A program made the translations under genes and the position numbers. A stretch of DNA of 48,053 nucleotides from CAZKNF01 sp964554105 (lineage in GTDB: Bacteria > Bacteroidota > Rhodothermia > Rhodothermales > VXPQ01). Positions within the stretch are counted from its first letter, which is position 1; every line of letters starts with the position of its first letter. The notes under the pieces were generated by a model. The model searched no databases. It was given only the letters and a program-made list of their open reading frames with translations, and had not been told where the DNA came from. This document shows positions 32,848 to 40,805 of this stretch, piece after piece. The DNA lies in the NCBI GenBank assembly GCA_964554105.1, contig CAZKNF010000022.1, forward strand, positions 1-48,053, read 5' to 3'.

Positions 32848-34473
32848 TTAGAAGTCCATGTCGTCCATACCTCCCGGCATGGAAGGTGCCTTCTTCTTCT
32901 CCTGTCGGTCACTTATAACGGATTCCGTCGTCAAGAGCAGCCCGGCGACTGAAGCAGCGTTCTCGAGAGCGGTGCGTGCGACCTTGGTGGGATCGATGAC
33001 GCCCTGCTTGACGAGTTCGCCATACTCCTCGGTTTGCGCATTGAAGCCGAAGTCGTCGCTGCCTTCTTTGACTCTTTGAATCACGAGTGATCCTTCGACG
33101 CCGGCGTTGGCTGCGATCTGTCGGAGCGGCTCCTCGAGGGCCCGCTTGATGATGTCGACACCGATACGCTGATCGGCGTTTTGCACGTTCAGGCTTTCCA
33201 GAGCGCTCAATGCGCGAATGAAAGCCACGCCACCACCAGCGACGATGCCTTCTTCGATGGCCGCTCGTGTTGCGTGCAGCGCATCCTCGACGCGGGCCTT
33301 TTTCTCCTTCATCTCCGGTTCGGTAGAGGCACCGATCTTCAGCACGGCGACGCCGCCCGAGAGCTTCGCTACCCGCTCCTGAAGCTTCTCTGCGTCGTAG
33401 TCACTGGTTGTATTTTCGATCTGCTGCCTGATCTGATTGGCCCGAGACTTGATATCCTCGGCCTTCCCGGCACCGTCAACGATCGTCGTGTTGTCCTTGT
33501 TGATGACGACTCGTTTTGCGCGTCCGAGATACTCTAGTGTGGCGTTCTCGAGACGATAACCTTTCTCTTCAGAGATGACGGTGCCGCCGGTAAGAACCGC
33601 GATGTCCTCGAGCATAGCTTTGCGCCGGTCTCCGAAGCCAGGAGCTTTAATGGCCGCTACCTTGAGCGTACCACGCAGCTTATTGACCACGAGCGTTGCG
33701 AGTGCCTCGCCTTCCACATCCTCCGCGAGAACGAGCAGCGGCTTACTCAGCTGCACGGTCTTCTCGAGAATCGGAAGCAGATCCTTCATCGACGAGATCT
33801 TCTTGTCGTGAATCAGGATATAGGCGTCTTCGAGGACCGTTTCCATCGAATCCGGATCGGTGATGAAATACGGTGAAAGGTAGCCGCGGTCGAACTGCAT
33901 ACCCTCGACGACGTCGAGCGTAGTATCCGTACCCTTGGCCTCTTCTACCGTTATGACGCCGTCCTTGCCGACGCGATCGAACGCATCCGCAATCAAATCG
34001 CCGATGGCCTTGTCACTGTTCGCGGAAATGGACGCAACCTGCGAGATCTCACTTTTCCCCTGGATATCCCGGCTGAGCGAGCGCAGCTCCGCCACAACGG
34101 CAGTAACCGCACTATCGATGCCTCGCTTGAGATCCATCGGATTGGCGCCGGCAGTGACATTCTTGAGTCCTGCCGTCATGATGGCCTGGGCGAGCACGGT
34201 CGCCGTGGTGGTGCCGTCACCTGCGACATCGCTCGTTTTGGAAGCGACCTCCTTGACCATCTGGGCGCCTACATTTTCGAGCTTGTTCTCAAGCTCGATC
34301 TCTTTGGCAACGGTAACACCGTCCTTAGTAATGGTAGGCGCGCCGTAGCTTTTTTCGATTATAACGTTCCGGCCCTTCGGACCGAGTGTGACCTTTACGG
34401 CATTCGCAAGGGCATCGACACCACGCTTGAGCGCATTGCGCGCTTCTGAATCGAAGACAATTTGCTTAGACAT
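32848..34473 (-). CDS. groEL: 60 kDa chaperonin GroEL
   Basis: Cytosolic chaperonin; 541 residues form the 14-mer that folds proteins with the GroES lid. Family blocks are intact: KVTLGPKGRNVIIEKSYGAPTITKDGVTVAKEIE near the N-terminus (parts), AGDGTTTATVLAQAI with the ATPase Asp, the hinge and apical region, GGGVAFIRAL, and the C-terminal tail GGMDDMDF, a variant of the GGM repeat. Start ATG 34471-34473. It follows groES by 79 bases and is regulated with it through the CIRCE operator upstream of groES. A single copy is seen here; other copies could exist elsewhere. Confidence 0.98.
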   Translation of the reverse strand: MSKQIVFDSEARNALKRGVDALANAVKVTLGPKGRNVIIEKSYGAPTITKDGVTVAKEIELENKLENVGAQMVKEVASKTSDVAGDGTTTATVLAQAIMTAGLKNVTAGANPMDLKRGIDSAVTAVVAELRSLSRDIQGKSEISQVASISANSDKAIGDLIADAFDRVGKDGVITVEEAKGTDTTLDVVEGMQFDRGYLSPYFITDPDSMETVLEDAYILIHDKKISSMKDLLPILEKTVQLSKPLLVLAEDVEGEALATLVVNKLRGTLKVAAIKAPGFGDRRKAMLEDIAVLTGGTVISEEKGYRLENATLEYLGRAKRVVINKDNTTIVDGAGKAEDIKSRANQIRQQIENTTSDYDAEKLQERVAKLSGGVAVLKIGASTEPEMKEKKARVEDALHATRAAIEEGIVAGGGVAFIRALSALESLNVQNADQRIGVDIIKRALEEPLRQIAANAGVEGSLVIQRVKEGSDDFGFNAQTEEYGELVKQGVIDPTKVARTALENAASVAGLLLTTESVISDRQEKKKAPSMPGGMDDMDF

Positions 34474-34552
34474 ACTATTTCGCCTGGTTTAACGAGCTTT
34501 CAAACTCGACCTAAAAATAACGACCGGCCACAATGGTCGGCCGCAAAACATG

Positions 34553-34846
34553 CTATTTCTCGTCGATCACGCCGAGAATGTCATTCTCACGCATGATGAG
34601 TACTTCCTCGCCGTCCAGCGTGATCTCCGTACCGGAATATTTGCCATACAGAACGAAGTCGCCGGACTTCACCGTCATATCGACCTTCTTGCCGTCCTGG
34701 ACAGCGCCGGGCCCGACGAAGAGTACTTTGCCGCGCTGTGGCTTTTCCTTCGCGGTATCGGGAATGAATAGTCCGCTTGATGTTTTTTCTTCAGCTACTT
34801 CCGGCTGCACGACTACGCGGTCGCCGATGGGTTTAATGGACGTCAT
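34553..34846 (-). CDS. groES: 10 kDa co-chaperonin GroES
   Basis: Heptameric lid of GroEL; 97 residues. Visible: IKPIGDRVVVQPEVAEEKTSSGLFIPD with the mobile-loop segment (TSSGLFIPDTAKEKP), GKVLFVGPG, GDFVLYGKYSGTEI, and MRENDILGVI. The frame can be extended to 34957, but ATG at 34844-34846 is the family start and has GGAGG eight bases upstream (complement of 34855-34859). Promoter-proximal gene of the groES-groEL operon, with a CIRCE element 137 bases before the start, so heat-shock control by HrcA is expected. Confidence 0.97.
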   Translation of the reverse strand: MTSIKPIGDRVVVQPEVAEEKTSSGLFIPDTAKEKPQRGKVLFVGPGAVQDGKKVDMTVKSGDFVLYGKYSGTEITLDGEEVLIMRENDILGVIDEK

Positions 34847-35158
34847 CTCTTGATCCTCCCGGCACAGCGGCCGGATGTTGGTTCGTTGATTGGATGGACA
34901 GGTATGTGAGTGGACGGCACGCGTGTCGCGGCCGCATTCGGGATTCAATCGTTCCACGGGTTGAATCGAGGTGGAACGCCAATTAGCACTCTACCTTTGC
35001 GGGTGCTAATCCGAGGTGAATCTCGTGCATTACAAACGATGTACCAAATGAATAATCTGCCTGGATGGCAAATACGTGACGATCATCTTGGCAGAAGTGC
35101 AGGGCGCCACATGACGAAGTGGCTTATCGAGAGAGTCTAGTGGGCGGGATATGTCGGA
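34847..35158. other. 312-base gap between groES start and gcvP stop
   Basis: Holds the groES ribosome site, the CIRCE operator (34983-35009) and presumably the groESL promoter on the minus strand; several AT-rich TTTG-containing candidates lie at 35035-35075 but none fits both promoter elements well. No terminator with a U-run was found for gcvP; there is only a weak GCCAC/GTGGC hairpin at 35106-35123. Confidence 0.55.
34983..35009 (-). promoter_or_regulatory. CIRCE operator (HrcA binding site) of groES-groEL
   Basis: TTAGCACTC (34983-34991), a 9-base spacer, and GGGTGCTAA (35001-35009): the CIRCE consensus TTAGCACTC-N9-GAGTGCTAA with one mismatch. HrcA represses chaperonin genes through this site and releases it on heat shock. 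It is placed upstream of groES as expected. The hrcA gene is not in this window. Confidence 0.93.
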
Positions 35159-38032
35159 TTAGTCAGCCGCATAGGCCTCGGTCGGGGGGCACACGCACAC
35201 AAGATTTCGGTCGCCGTACGCATCGTCCACGCGCCGCACCGCCGGCCAGAATTTGTGACCACGGGTCCAGGATGCCGGAAAGGCGGCTTGCTCGCGGCCA
35301 TACGGCTCATCCCAATCGTCCGACGTGACCATCAATGCCGTGTGTGGTGAATTCTTCAACGCATTGTGCACCGCATCGGCGCTTCCTGTTGCGATCTCGT
35401 CGATTTCGTTGCGAATAAGCTCGAGTGCATCACAAAAGCGATCGAGCTCCTCCTTCGTCTCGCTCTCGGTGGGCTCGATCATAATGGTACCGGGCACCGG
35501 AAATGACATGGTCGGCGCATGGTATCCGTAGTCCATCAGACGCTTCGCAATGTCAAGCTCTGTGATATCGGAGGCCTTCTTGATTGGCCGGAGATCGACC
35601 AGGAATTCGTGGGCGCATCTGCCGCTGATTCCCTTGTACAGAACCGGATAGCGTTCCTCAATGCGCTCCATCATGTAGTTTGCATTGAGGATGGCGATCT
35701 CGCTCGCGCGCTTCAGGCCTGACGCACCCATCATCGCAATGTATGCCCATGAAATGACAAGAATGTTCGGAGAGCCATACGGCGCGGCTGCGACGGGTCC
35801 AATAGCTCTTTCATCATCTGCATCAGAAAACGGATGCGCGGGGAGGAAGGGGACCAGGTGTTGAGCGACGCAAATCGGGCCCATACCCGGACCGCCGCCG
35901 CCGTGGGGAATGCAAAACGTTTTGTGCAGGTTAAGGTGACACACGTCGGCACCGTAATCGCCCGGACGGCATAGTCCGACCTGGGCGTTCATGTTCGCAC
36001 CGTCGAGATAGACCTGCCCCCCGTGCTCGTGGACAATTCGATTGATCGTCCGGACGTCCTTCTCGAATACTCCGTGGGTCGATGGATACGTAATCATCAG
36101 AGCCGCGAGCTCGTCGCTATATTTCTCCGCTTTCTCTCGGAGATCGTCCACGTCCACATTGCCGTGCTTGTCGGTCTTCACGACGACGACCTTCATGCCT
36201 GCCATCGTTGCGCTGGCGGGATTCGTACCGTGAGCCGACTGCGGGATAAGGCAGACATCTCGCTGGGATTCGCCCCGATCTCGATGGTACGCCTCGATGA
36301 CAAGAAGTCCGGTATACTCGCCCGCCGCCCCGGAATTCGGTTGAAATGACGTTTTCGCAAAGCCGGTGATTTCGCACAACCACGAATCTAGTTCGTCGAT
36401 GAGCTCACGGTAGCCTGCGGCCTGGTCACCAGGAACGCATGGGTGGAGCTTATTGAATCCGGGAAGCGTGATCGGCAGGAGCTCCGCGGCGGCATTTAGC
36501 TTCATCGTACAGGAGCCGAGCGGTATCATACTCGTCGTCAGCGACAGGTCGCGCGATGCGAGTCGATGAAGATAACGCATCATCTCCGTTTCGGAGTGAT
36601 AACGGTGGAAAACGGAATGGTCGAGGTAGGAGGATGTGCGTGGGAGTGGACCGGCGTACCCGGGATTCATGTCCTTCGCGAGCGTTTCGGCCGAGACGCC
36701 GTTTCCTTCGCCGCCGAAAATGCGGAAGAGCGCATTGATGTCCTCGGCGGAAATGGTTTCATCAAGTGCGATCCCGAAAGAACCATCCGTGAAGGTACGC
36801 AAATTAATGCGGGCACGGCTGGCAGCGGCCAGTACGTCGTCCGTGCCCGTCTTCCCCGGCTCAACCCGGAGTGTATCGAAGAAGTGATCGTGTCGTACGG
36901 AGCAGCCGAGGCGCCGGAAACCCACCTCCAGCAGCCTGGCGAGATTGTGTACCCGTTCCGCGATGGAACGCAGGCCTTCCGGCCCATGATAGACCGCATA
37001 CATAGCCGCCATAATGGCCAGCAGAACCTGCGCCGTGCAGATGTTCGACGTCGCCTTGTCCCTGCGAATGTGTTGTTCTCGCGTTTGCAGGGCCATCCGG
37101 AGGGCGGGGTCGCCGTCGGCATCAATCGAGACGCCGATGATGCGGCCAGGTATCTGTCGTTTAAACTGCTCACGTGTGGCGAAGTACGCCGCGTGAGGTC
37201 CTCCAAAGCCGAGCGGCACGCCGAAGCGCTGCGTATTCCCGATGGCGGCATCGGCACCGAATGCGCCGGGCGGCCTGAGCAGCGCCAGACTCAAAATATC
37301 TGCCGCGACGACGACGAATGCGTTCTCCTCGTGCGCACGCCGGCAAAAATCATCGTAGTCGTAGACGGCGCCGTCTGTAGCGGGATATTGCACGAGAGCA
37401 CCGAAGACCTCACCCGAGAATTCAAACGTGCGATGATCGCCTATGACCACATCGACGCCGATCGGCAGAGCACGCGCTTTTACTACATCGATCGTCTGTG
37501 GATGGCAGTCCTCCGAGACGAAGAATACGTTGGCGTTCCGGCGGGGGGAGGCACGATTAAACATCATCATCGCTTCAGCCGCAGCTGTGGCCTCGTCGAG
37601 AAGCGACGCGTTAGCGATCTCGAGTCCCGTGAGATCGATGACCATCGTCTGAAACGTGAGAAGAGCCTCGAGGCGACCTTGCGATATTTCGGCCTGATAC
37701 GGGGTGTACTGCGTATACCAGTTCGGATTCTCCAGCACATTGCGCTGAATCACCGGGGGCGTGACGGTATCATGATATCCCATCCCGATGAACGATCGAA
37801 ACACGACATTCTTCGATGCAAGGGCATGCGCCCGCTGAAGAAGATCGTGTTCGGATGCGGCAGGAGGAAGGTCGAGCGGCCGATCCAGGCGGATGCCTCC
37901 GGGAATCGCCTCGTCGATGAGCTCGTCGAGCGACGATACGTCGAGTCGGTTGAGCATCTCCTCAACTTCGAGGTCTGAGGGCCCGATGTGTCGGGTAGCA
38001 AATGCTTCGGTACTTCTGAGATCTATGGACAT
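35159..38032 (-). CDS. gcvP: Glycine dehydrogenase (decarboxylating), glycine cleavage P protein
   Basis: PLP enzyme of 957 residues that decarboxylates glycine and passes the aminomethyl group to the lipoyl H protein. It is the fused single-chain type (alpha plus beta halves), as in E. coli. Seen: RHIGPSDLEVEEML at the N-terminus, GMGYHDTVTPPVI, NPNWYTQYTPYQAEISQGR, the C-terminal-half GSCTMKLNAAAEL, and the PLP-lysine region HLNLHKTFCIPHGGGGPGMGP with Lys704. The frame is open to 38233 inside rnc, but ATG 38030-38032 fits the family and follows the rnc stop by 10 bases. gcvH and gcvT are not nearby. A 470-codon antisense frame inside it is a shadow. Confidence 0.97.
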   Translation of the reverse strand: MSIDLRSTEAFATRHIGPSDLEVEEMLNRLDVSSLDELIDEAIPGGIRLDRPLDLPPAASEHDLLQRAHALASKNVVFRSFIGMGYHDTVTPPVIQRNVLENPNWYTQYTPYQAEISQGRLEALLTFQTMVIDLTGLEIANASLLDEATAAAEAMMMFNRASPRRNANVFFVSEDCHPQTIDVVKARALPIGVDVVIGDHRTFEFSGEVFGALVQYPATDGAVYDYDDFCRRAHEENAFVVVAADILSLALLRPPGAFGADAAIGNTQRFGVPLGFGGPHAAYFATREQFKRQIPGRIIGVSIDADGDPALRMALQTREQHIRRDKATSNICTAQVLLAIMAAMYAVYHGPEGLRSIAERVHNLARLLEVGFRRLGCSVRHDHFFDTLRVEPGKTGTDDVLAAASRARINLRTFTDGSFGIALDETISAEDINALFRIFGGEGNGVSAETLAKDMNPGYAGPLPRTSSYLDHSVFHRYHSETEMMRYLHRLASRDLSLTTSMIPLGSCTMKLNAAAELLPITLPGFNKLHPCVPGDQAAGYRELIDELDSWLCEITGFAKTSFQPNSGAAGEYTGLLVIEAYHRDRGESQRDVCLIPQSAHGTNPASATMAGMKVVVVKTDKHGNVDVDDLREKAEKYSDELAALMITYPSTHGVFEKDVRTINRIVHEHGGQVYLDGANMNAQVGLCRPGDYGADVCHLNLHKTFCIPHGGGGPGMGPICVAQHLVPFLPAHPFSDADDERAIGPVAAAPYGSPNILVISWAYIAMMGASGLKRASEIAILNANYMMERIEERYPVLYKGISGRCAHEFLVDLRPIKKASDITELDIAKRLMDYGYHAPTMSFPVPGTIMIEPTESETKEELDRFCDALELIRNEIDEIATGSADAVHNALKNSPHTALMVTSDDWDEPYGREQAAFPASWTRGHKFWPAVRRVDDAYGDRNLVCVCPPTEAYAAD

Positions 38033-38042
38033 CCGGTTCGTC

Positions 38043-38843
38043 TTATCCGTCGTGATTCTCACTTCGAAGCCGATCGAGCGCCTCACCTGCGGCATCTTGC
38101 TCGGCTTTTTTCTTGTTCTGGGCGACACCTGTTCCGTAGGATTCGCCGTTGAGCAGTACTTCCATCGTAAACGTCTTGTTATGGCTCGGTCCGTGCTCGT
38201 CGGCGATCCGATACTGCGGCTGCGCCCAGCCACGGGACTGTGCGTATTCGAGGAGTAGGCTCTTGTAATTGTCTTTCTGGTCAGCGAGATCCTCGAGATT
38301 CAGCGCCTTCAGAATTCTTTCCTCGATGAATACACGGGCGGCCTCCTCACCGAGATCCAGGTACAGCGCGCCTATGACTGCCTCAAGCGCGTCGGCCAGA
38401 ATCGTGGGCGACCGTCGGCCGCCGGACTGATCCATGTTCGCGCTCATGCTCACGAGGGATCCAAGGTTTAGCGCCTCGGCAAAACGAGCCAGCGCCAGCC
38501 CGTTGACGATTTTGGCGCGCATCCGCGTCAGGAAGCCTTCATTCCTGTCGGGGAATTCGTTGTAGAGATGCTCGGCGGTGACAAACCCGAGTACGGCATC
38601 ACCGAGAAATTCCAGACGCTCGTTCGACCGTAAATGGCTGTTCGGCTCGCCTCGCAGGCTCGAGCGATGCAGCAGGGCCTGCCGGTACAGATCCATGTTT
38701 CCAACCGGAGTGCCCAAAAGCTTTTCGATATCGGCACGGGTGACCGTCGAAGGCCGTTCCGTCGGTTTCGGAGAGATATCCTTCTTCCGCCGTAGAATTC
38801 GGCGAACGTAGGCTCCAAATGTGTCGGTGATTCTCCTTAGCAC
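38043..38843 (-). CDS. rnc: Ribonuclease III
   Basis: Double-strand-specific endoribonuclease that processes rRNA and mRNA; 266 residues from the chosen start. The catalytic signature NERLEFLGDAVLG (Glu78, Asp82) and the second metal-binding pair in ADALEAVIGALYLD (Asp151, Glu154) are present, and the C-terminal double-stranded-RNA-binding domain includes QNKKKAEQDAAGEAL. I start at GTG 38841-38843, whose basic amphipathic N-terminus (VLRRITDTFGAYVRRIL) resembles Bacteroidota RNase III; the frame runs on to a TTG at 38903, giving 286 residues. It is the first gene of an rnc-gcvP pair (10-base gap). In many Bacteroidota rnc follows acpP-fabF; here it has been separated. Confidence 0.93.
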   Translation of the reverse strand: MLRRITDTFGAYVRRILRRKKDISPKPTERPSTVTRADIEKLLGTPVGNMDLYRQALLHRSSLRGEPNSHLRSNERLEFLGDAVLGFVTAEHLYNEFPDRNEGFLTRMRAKIVNGLALARFAEALNLGSLVSMSANMDQSGGRRSPTILADALEAVIGALYLDLGEEAARVFIEERILKALNLEDLADQKDNYKSLLLEYAQSRGWAQPQYRIADEHGPSHNKTFTMEVLLNGESYGTGVAQNKKKAEQDAAGEALDRLRSENHDG

Positions 38844-39000
38844 TTTCTGGCCGTACTTGCAGCAGCCTCCGATAGGCGACGTTACGCTAAAAATACAACG
38901 CAAGCGTGCGCGCCACTTTAAACATTTAGCTCATTTTGTCGAGTTTGAGTTCCGCTCTCACATTCGCGCCGACAATCTCAGTGATCCGAGCTCGAAGTCC

Positions 39001-40365
39001 ATGGCAATCGTTTCCGTTAATCCAGCCACAGAGGAAGAAATACAGCGCTACGACGAGCACTCAAGCGATGAAGTCGACCGTCGGCTCGATAGGTCTGCTG
39101 CGGCGTTCCGTCGGCACAAGGCGACCAGCTTTGCCGAACGTGCGGAGAAGATGAGGCGGACCGCCGATCTGCTGGAGGAACGTGCTCGCGAGTACGCCTC
39201 GATTATGACGCTCGAAATGGGAAAGCCCATTCAACAGGCTGTTTCCGAGGCCGAAAAATGTGCGCTCGGATGCAGGTATTATGCCGAGAACGCCGAAAAA
39301 TTCCTGCAGTCTGAAGCGGTCGAGGACGACGAAGCGAACATCTACGTGGCGTTCCAGCCCCTCGGTCCGGTACTCGCTGTGATGCCGTGGAATTTTCCAT
39401 TCTGGCAGGTCTTTCGCTTTGCTGCACCGGCGCTCATGGCGGGGAACGTCGGGCTCCTGAAGCATGCGTCGAATGTGAGTGGATGTGCGCTCGCGATAGA
39501 GGAACTGCTCGGCGAGGCGGGATTTGACGGCGGTGAATTTCAGACGTTGTTGATTTCGTCCGAGCGCGTCGCCGACGTGATCGACGATGACCGTATCCGA
39601 GCCGCCACGATTACGGGAAGCGTCGGCGCCGGCCGGTCCGTCGGATCCCAATCCGGCAAGCAGATCAAGCCTTCGGTGCTGGAGCTTGGCGGCTCGGATC
39701 CCTTCATAGTTCTTGCCGATGCGGATCTAGAACTGGCCGCTGAGCTCGCAGTGCAGTCGCGGATGCAGAACAGCAGCCAGAGCTGCATCGCGGCGAAGCG
39801 CTTCATTGTCGAAGAGCCAATCTTTAAAGACTTTACGGATCGGTTTGCCAAAGGAATGGGCGATCTCAAAGTCGGCGATCCTACCAAAGAGGATACCGAC
39901 GTGGGCCCGCTCGCCCGCGACGACGTTCGCACGGACGTGGACGACCAGGTCAGACGCTCGATTGAGCAGGGAGCGAAGTTATTGATGGGCGGCGGGATTC
40001 TCGACCGGCCGGGCTATTTCTATACGCCGGCCGTCCTGGTCGACGTGGAACCGGGGAACGTCGCCTTCGAAGAGGAGATTTTTGGGCCGGTTGCCTCCGT
40101 CACGCGTGCGCGGGACGTCGACGATGCGGTGGAGCTCGCGAATGCGACGGCGTTCGGTCTCGGCGGAGCGGTATTTACTGGCGACAGAGAAAAGGGCGAG
40201 GAGGTCGCACTTCGCTTGGAGGTAGGATGCGCGTTCGTCAACGAGATGGTTCGCAGCGATCCGCGCGTGCCGTTCGGCGGCGTGAAGGCCAGTGGATATG
40301 GACGAGAGCTTTCATACTTCGGGATCCGTGAGTTCGTAAACATTAAAACCGTGTGGATCGAATAG
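39001..40365 (+). CDS. NAD(P)-dependent aldehyde dehydrogenase, succinate-semialdehyde dehydrogenase-like
   Basis: Aldehyde dehydrogenase of 454 residues, close in pattern to the short succinate-semialdehyde dehydrogenases (Sad/GabD group). Starts MAIVSVNPATEEE, then MPWNFPFWQVFRFAAPALMAGN (oxyanion Asn), the cofactor-loop ITGSVGAGRSVG, catalytic base Glu228 in LELGGSDPFIV, nucleophile Cys262 in SSQSCIAAKRF, and EEIFGPVASV. The frame is open upstream to 38821, but ATG 39001 is the family start. It diverges from rnc over less than 160 bases. The exact aldehyde is not fixed by sequence; no GABA-pathway gene is near. Confidence 0.9.
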   Translation: MAIVSVNPATEEEIQRYDEHSSDEVDRRLDRSAAAFRRHKATSFAERAEKMRRTADLLEERAREYASIMTLEMGKPIQQAVSEAEKCALGCRYYAENAEKFLQSEAVEDDEANIYVAFQPLGPVLAVMPWNFPFWQVFRFAAPALMAGNVGLLKHASNVSGCALAIEELLGEAGFDGGEFQTLLISSERVADVIDDDRIRAATITGSVGAGRSVGSQSGKQIKPSVLELGGSDPFIVLADADLELAAELAVQSRMQNSSQSCIAAKRFIVEEPIFKDFTDRFAKGMGDLKVGDPTKEDTDVGPLARDDVRTDVDDQVRRSIEQGAKLLMGGGILDRPGYFYTPAVLVDVEPGNVAFEEEIFGPVASVTRARDVDDAVELANATAFGLGGAVFTGDREKGEEVALRLEVGCAFVNEMVRSDPRVPFGGVKASGYGRELSYFGIREFVNIKTVWIE

Positions 40366-40391
40366 CTGCCACGCTCTTAACTGAACGACAG

Positions 40392-40423
40392 TTTGGTATT
40401 GATGAGCCTCCGTCGTACGTTTA
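40392..40423 (+). promoter_or_regulatory. Promoter of the B12-uptake operon
   Basis: TTTG at 40392-40395, a 20-base spacer and TACGTTTA at 40416-40423; one mismatch from the Bacteroidota consensus and identical in spacing to the promoter at 24929. Transcription should begin near 40430, just before the cobalamin riboswitch. Confidence 0.68.
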
Positions 40424-40439
40424 TAGCCGGTTCTTTCGC

Positions 40440-40734
40440 ATACGCCTGTTGGTTCCACGTCCCTCACGGGATGGATTAAAAGGGAATCCGGTGCGTCGCT
40501 GCTGCCAGCCGGCACGGCGCCATTCCGGAGCTGTACCCGCAACTGTAGGCTTCACTAACGACGTGCGCCAATGACGCGCCGGCCACTGTTCGATCGAACG
40601 GGAAGGCCGCGCCGCCGAGCCGCGCGCCGACGCGACCGAGATACGTCTCGATCGCGAAGCGGAGCAAGCCAGGAGACCTGCCAGCAGGCGCGATTGCCGA
40701 AAACCTCCGGGATATGAGGTTCGCGAGCATCCCG
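40440..40734 (+). ncRNA. Cobalamin (vitamin B12) riboswitch aptamer
   Basis: The leader has the conserved core in order: GGTTCC (40451-40456), TTAAAAGGGAATCCGGTG (from 40476), CCGGAGCTGTACCCGCAACTGTA (parts, from about 40525), a GCCACTG...GGGAAGGC arm (40577-40607), and the B12 box AAGCCAGGAGACCTGCC at 40666-40682. The P4-side loop is enlarged (about 30 bases). A following hairpin, CGGGAT 40708-40713 with ATCCCG 40729-40734, fits the place of P13; its loop has GTTcGCG, a near complement of CGCAAC (40538-40543) in the L5 position, the usual kissing contact. Binding of adenosyl- or methylcobalamin would shut off the downstream operon. Confidence 0.93.
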
Positions 40735-40772
40735 CTTTCACGACGTGTCACCACCGAGCCGAGCAGCGGTTG

Positions 40773-40805
40773 CCCGAACCTTTCATTTGAGGTTCGGGAT
40801 TTTTT
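40773..40805 (+). terminator. Riboswitch expression platform: terminator abutting the btuB start codon
   Basis: CCCGAACCT (40773-40781) pairs perfectly with AGGTTCGGG (40790-40798) around an 8-base loop, followed by ATTTTTT; the next base is the A of the btuB ATG (40806). The only SD-like sequence near the start, GAGG, lies in the loop-end and right arm (40789-40792). A competing antiterminator is possible because AGGTTCG at 40717-40723 is identical to the right arm and can pair with CGAACCT (40775-40781). Confidence 0.9.

Noticed and set aside
36566..37978. 470-codon open frame on the plus strand
   Set aside because: It lies wholly antisense to gcvP, which has full family conservation; the frame has no recognisable domain and is a shadow of GC-rich codons.
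39061..39651. 196-codon minus-strand frame
   Set aside because: Antisense to the aldehyde dehydrogenase, whose catalytic residues are all intact.
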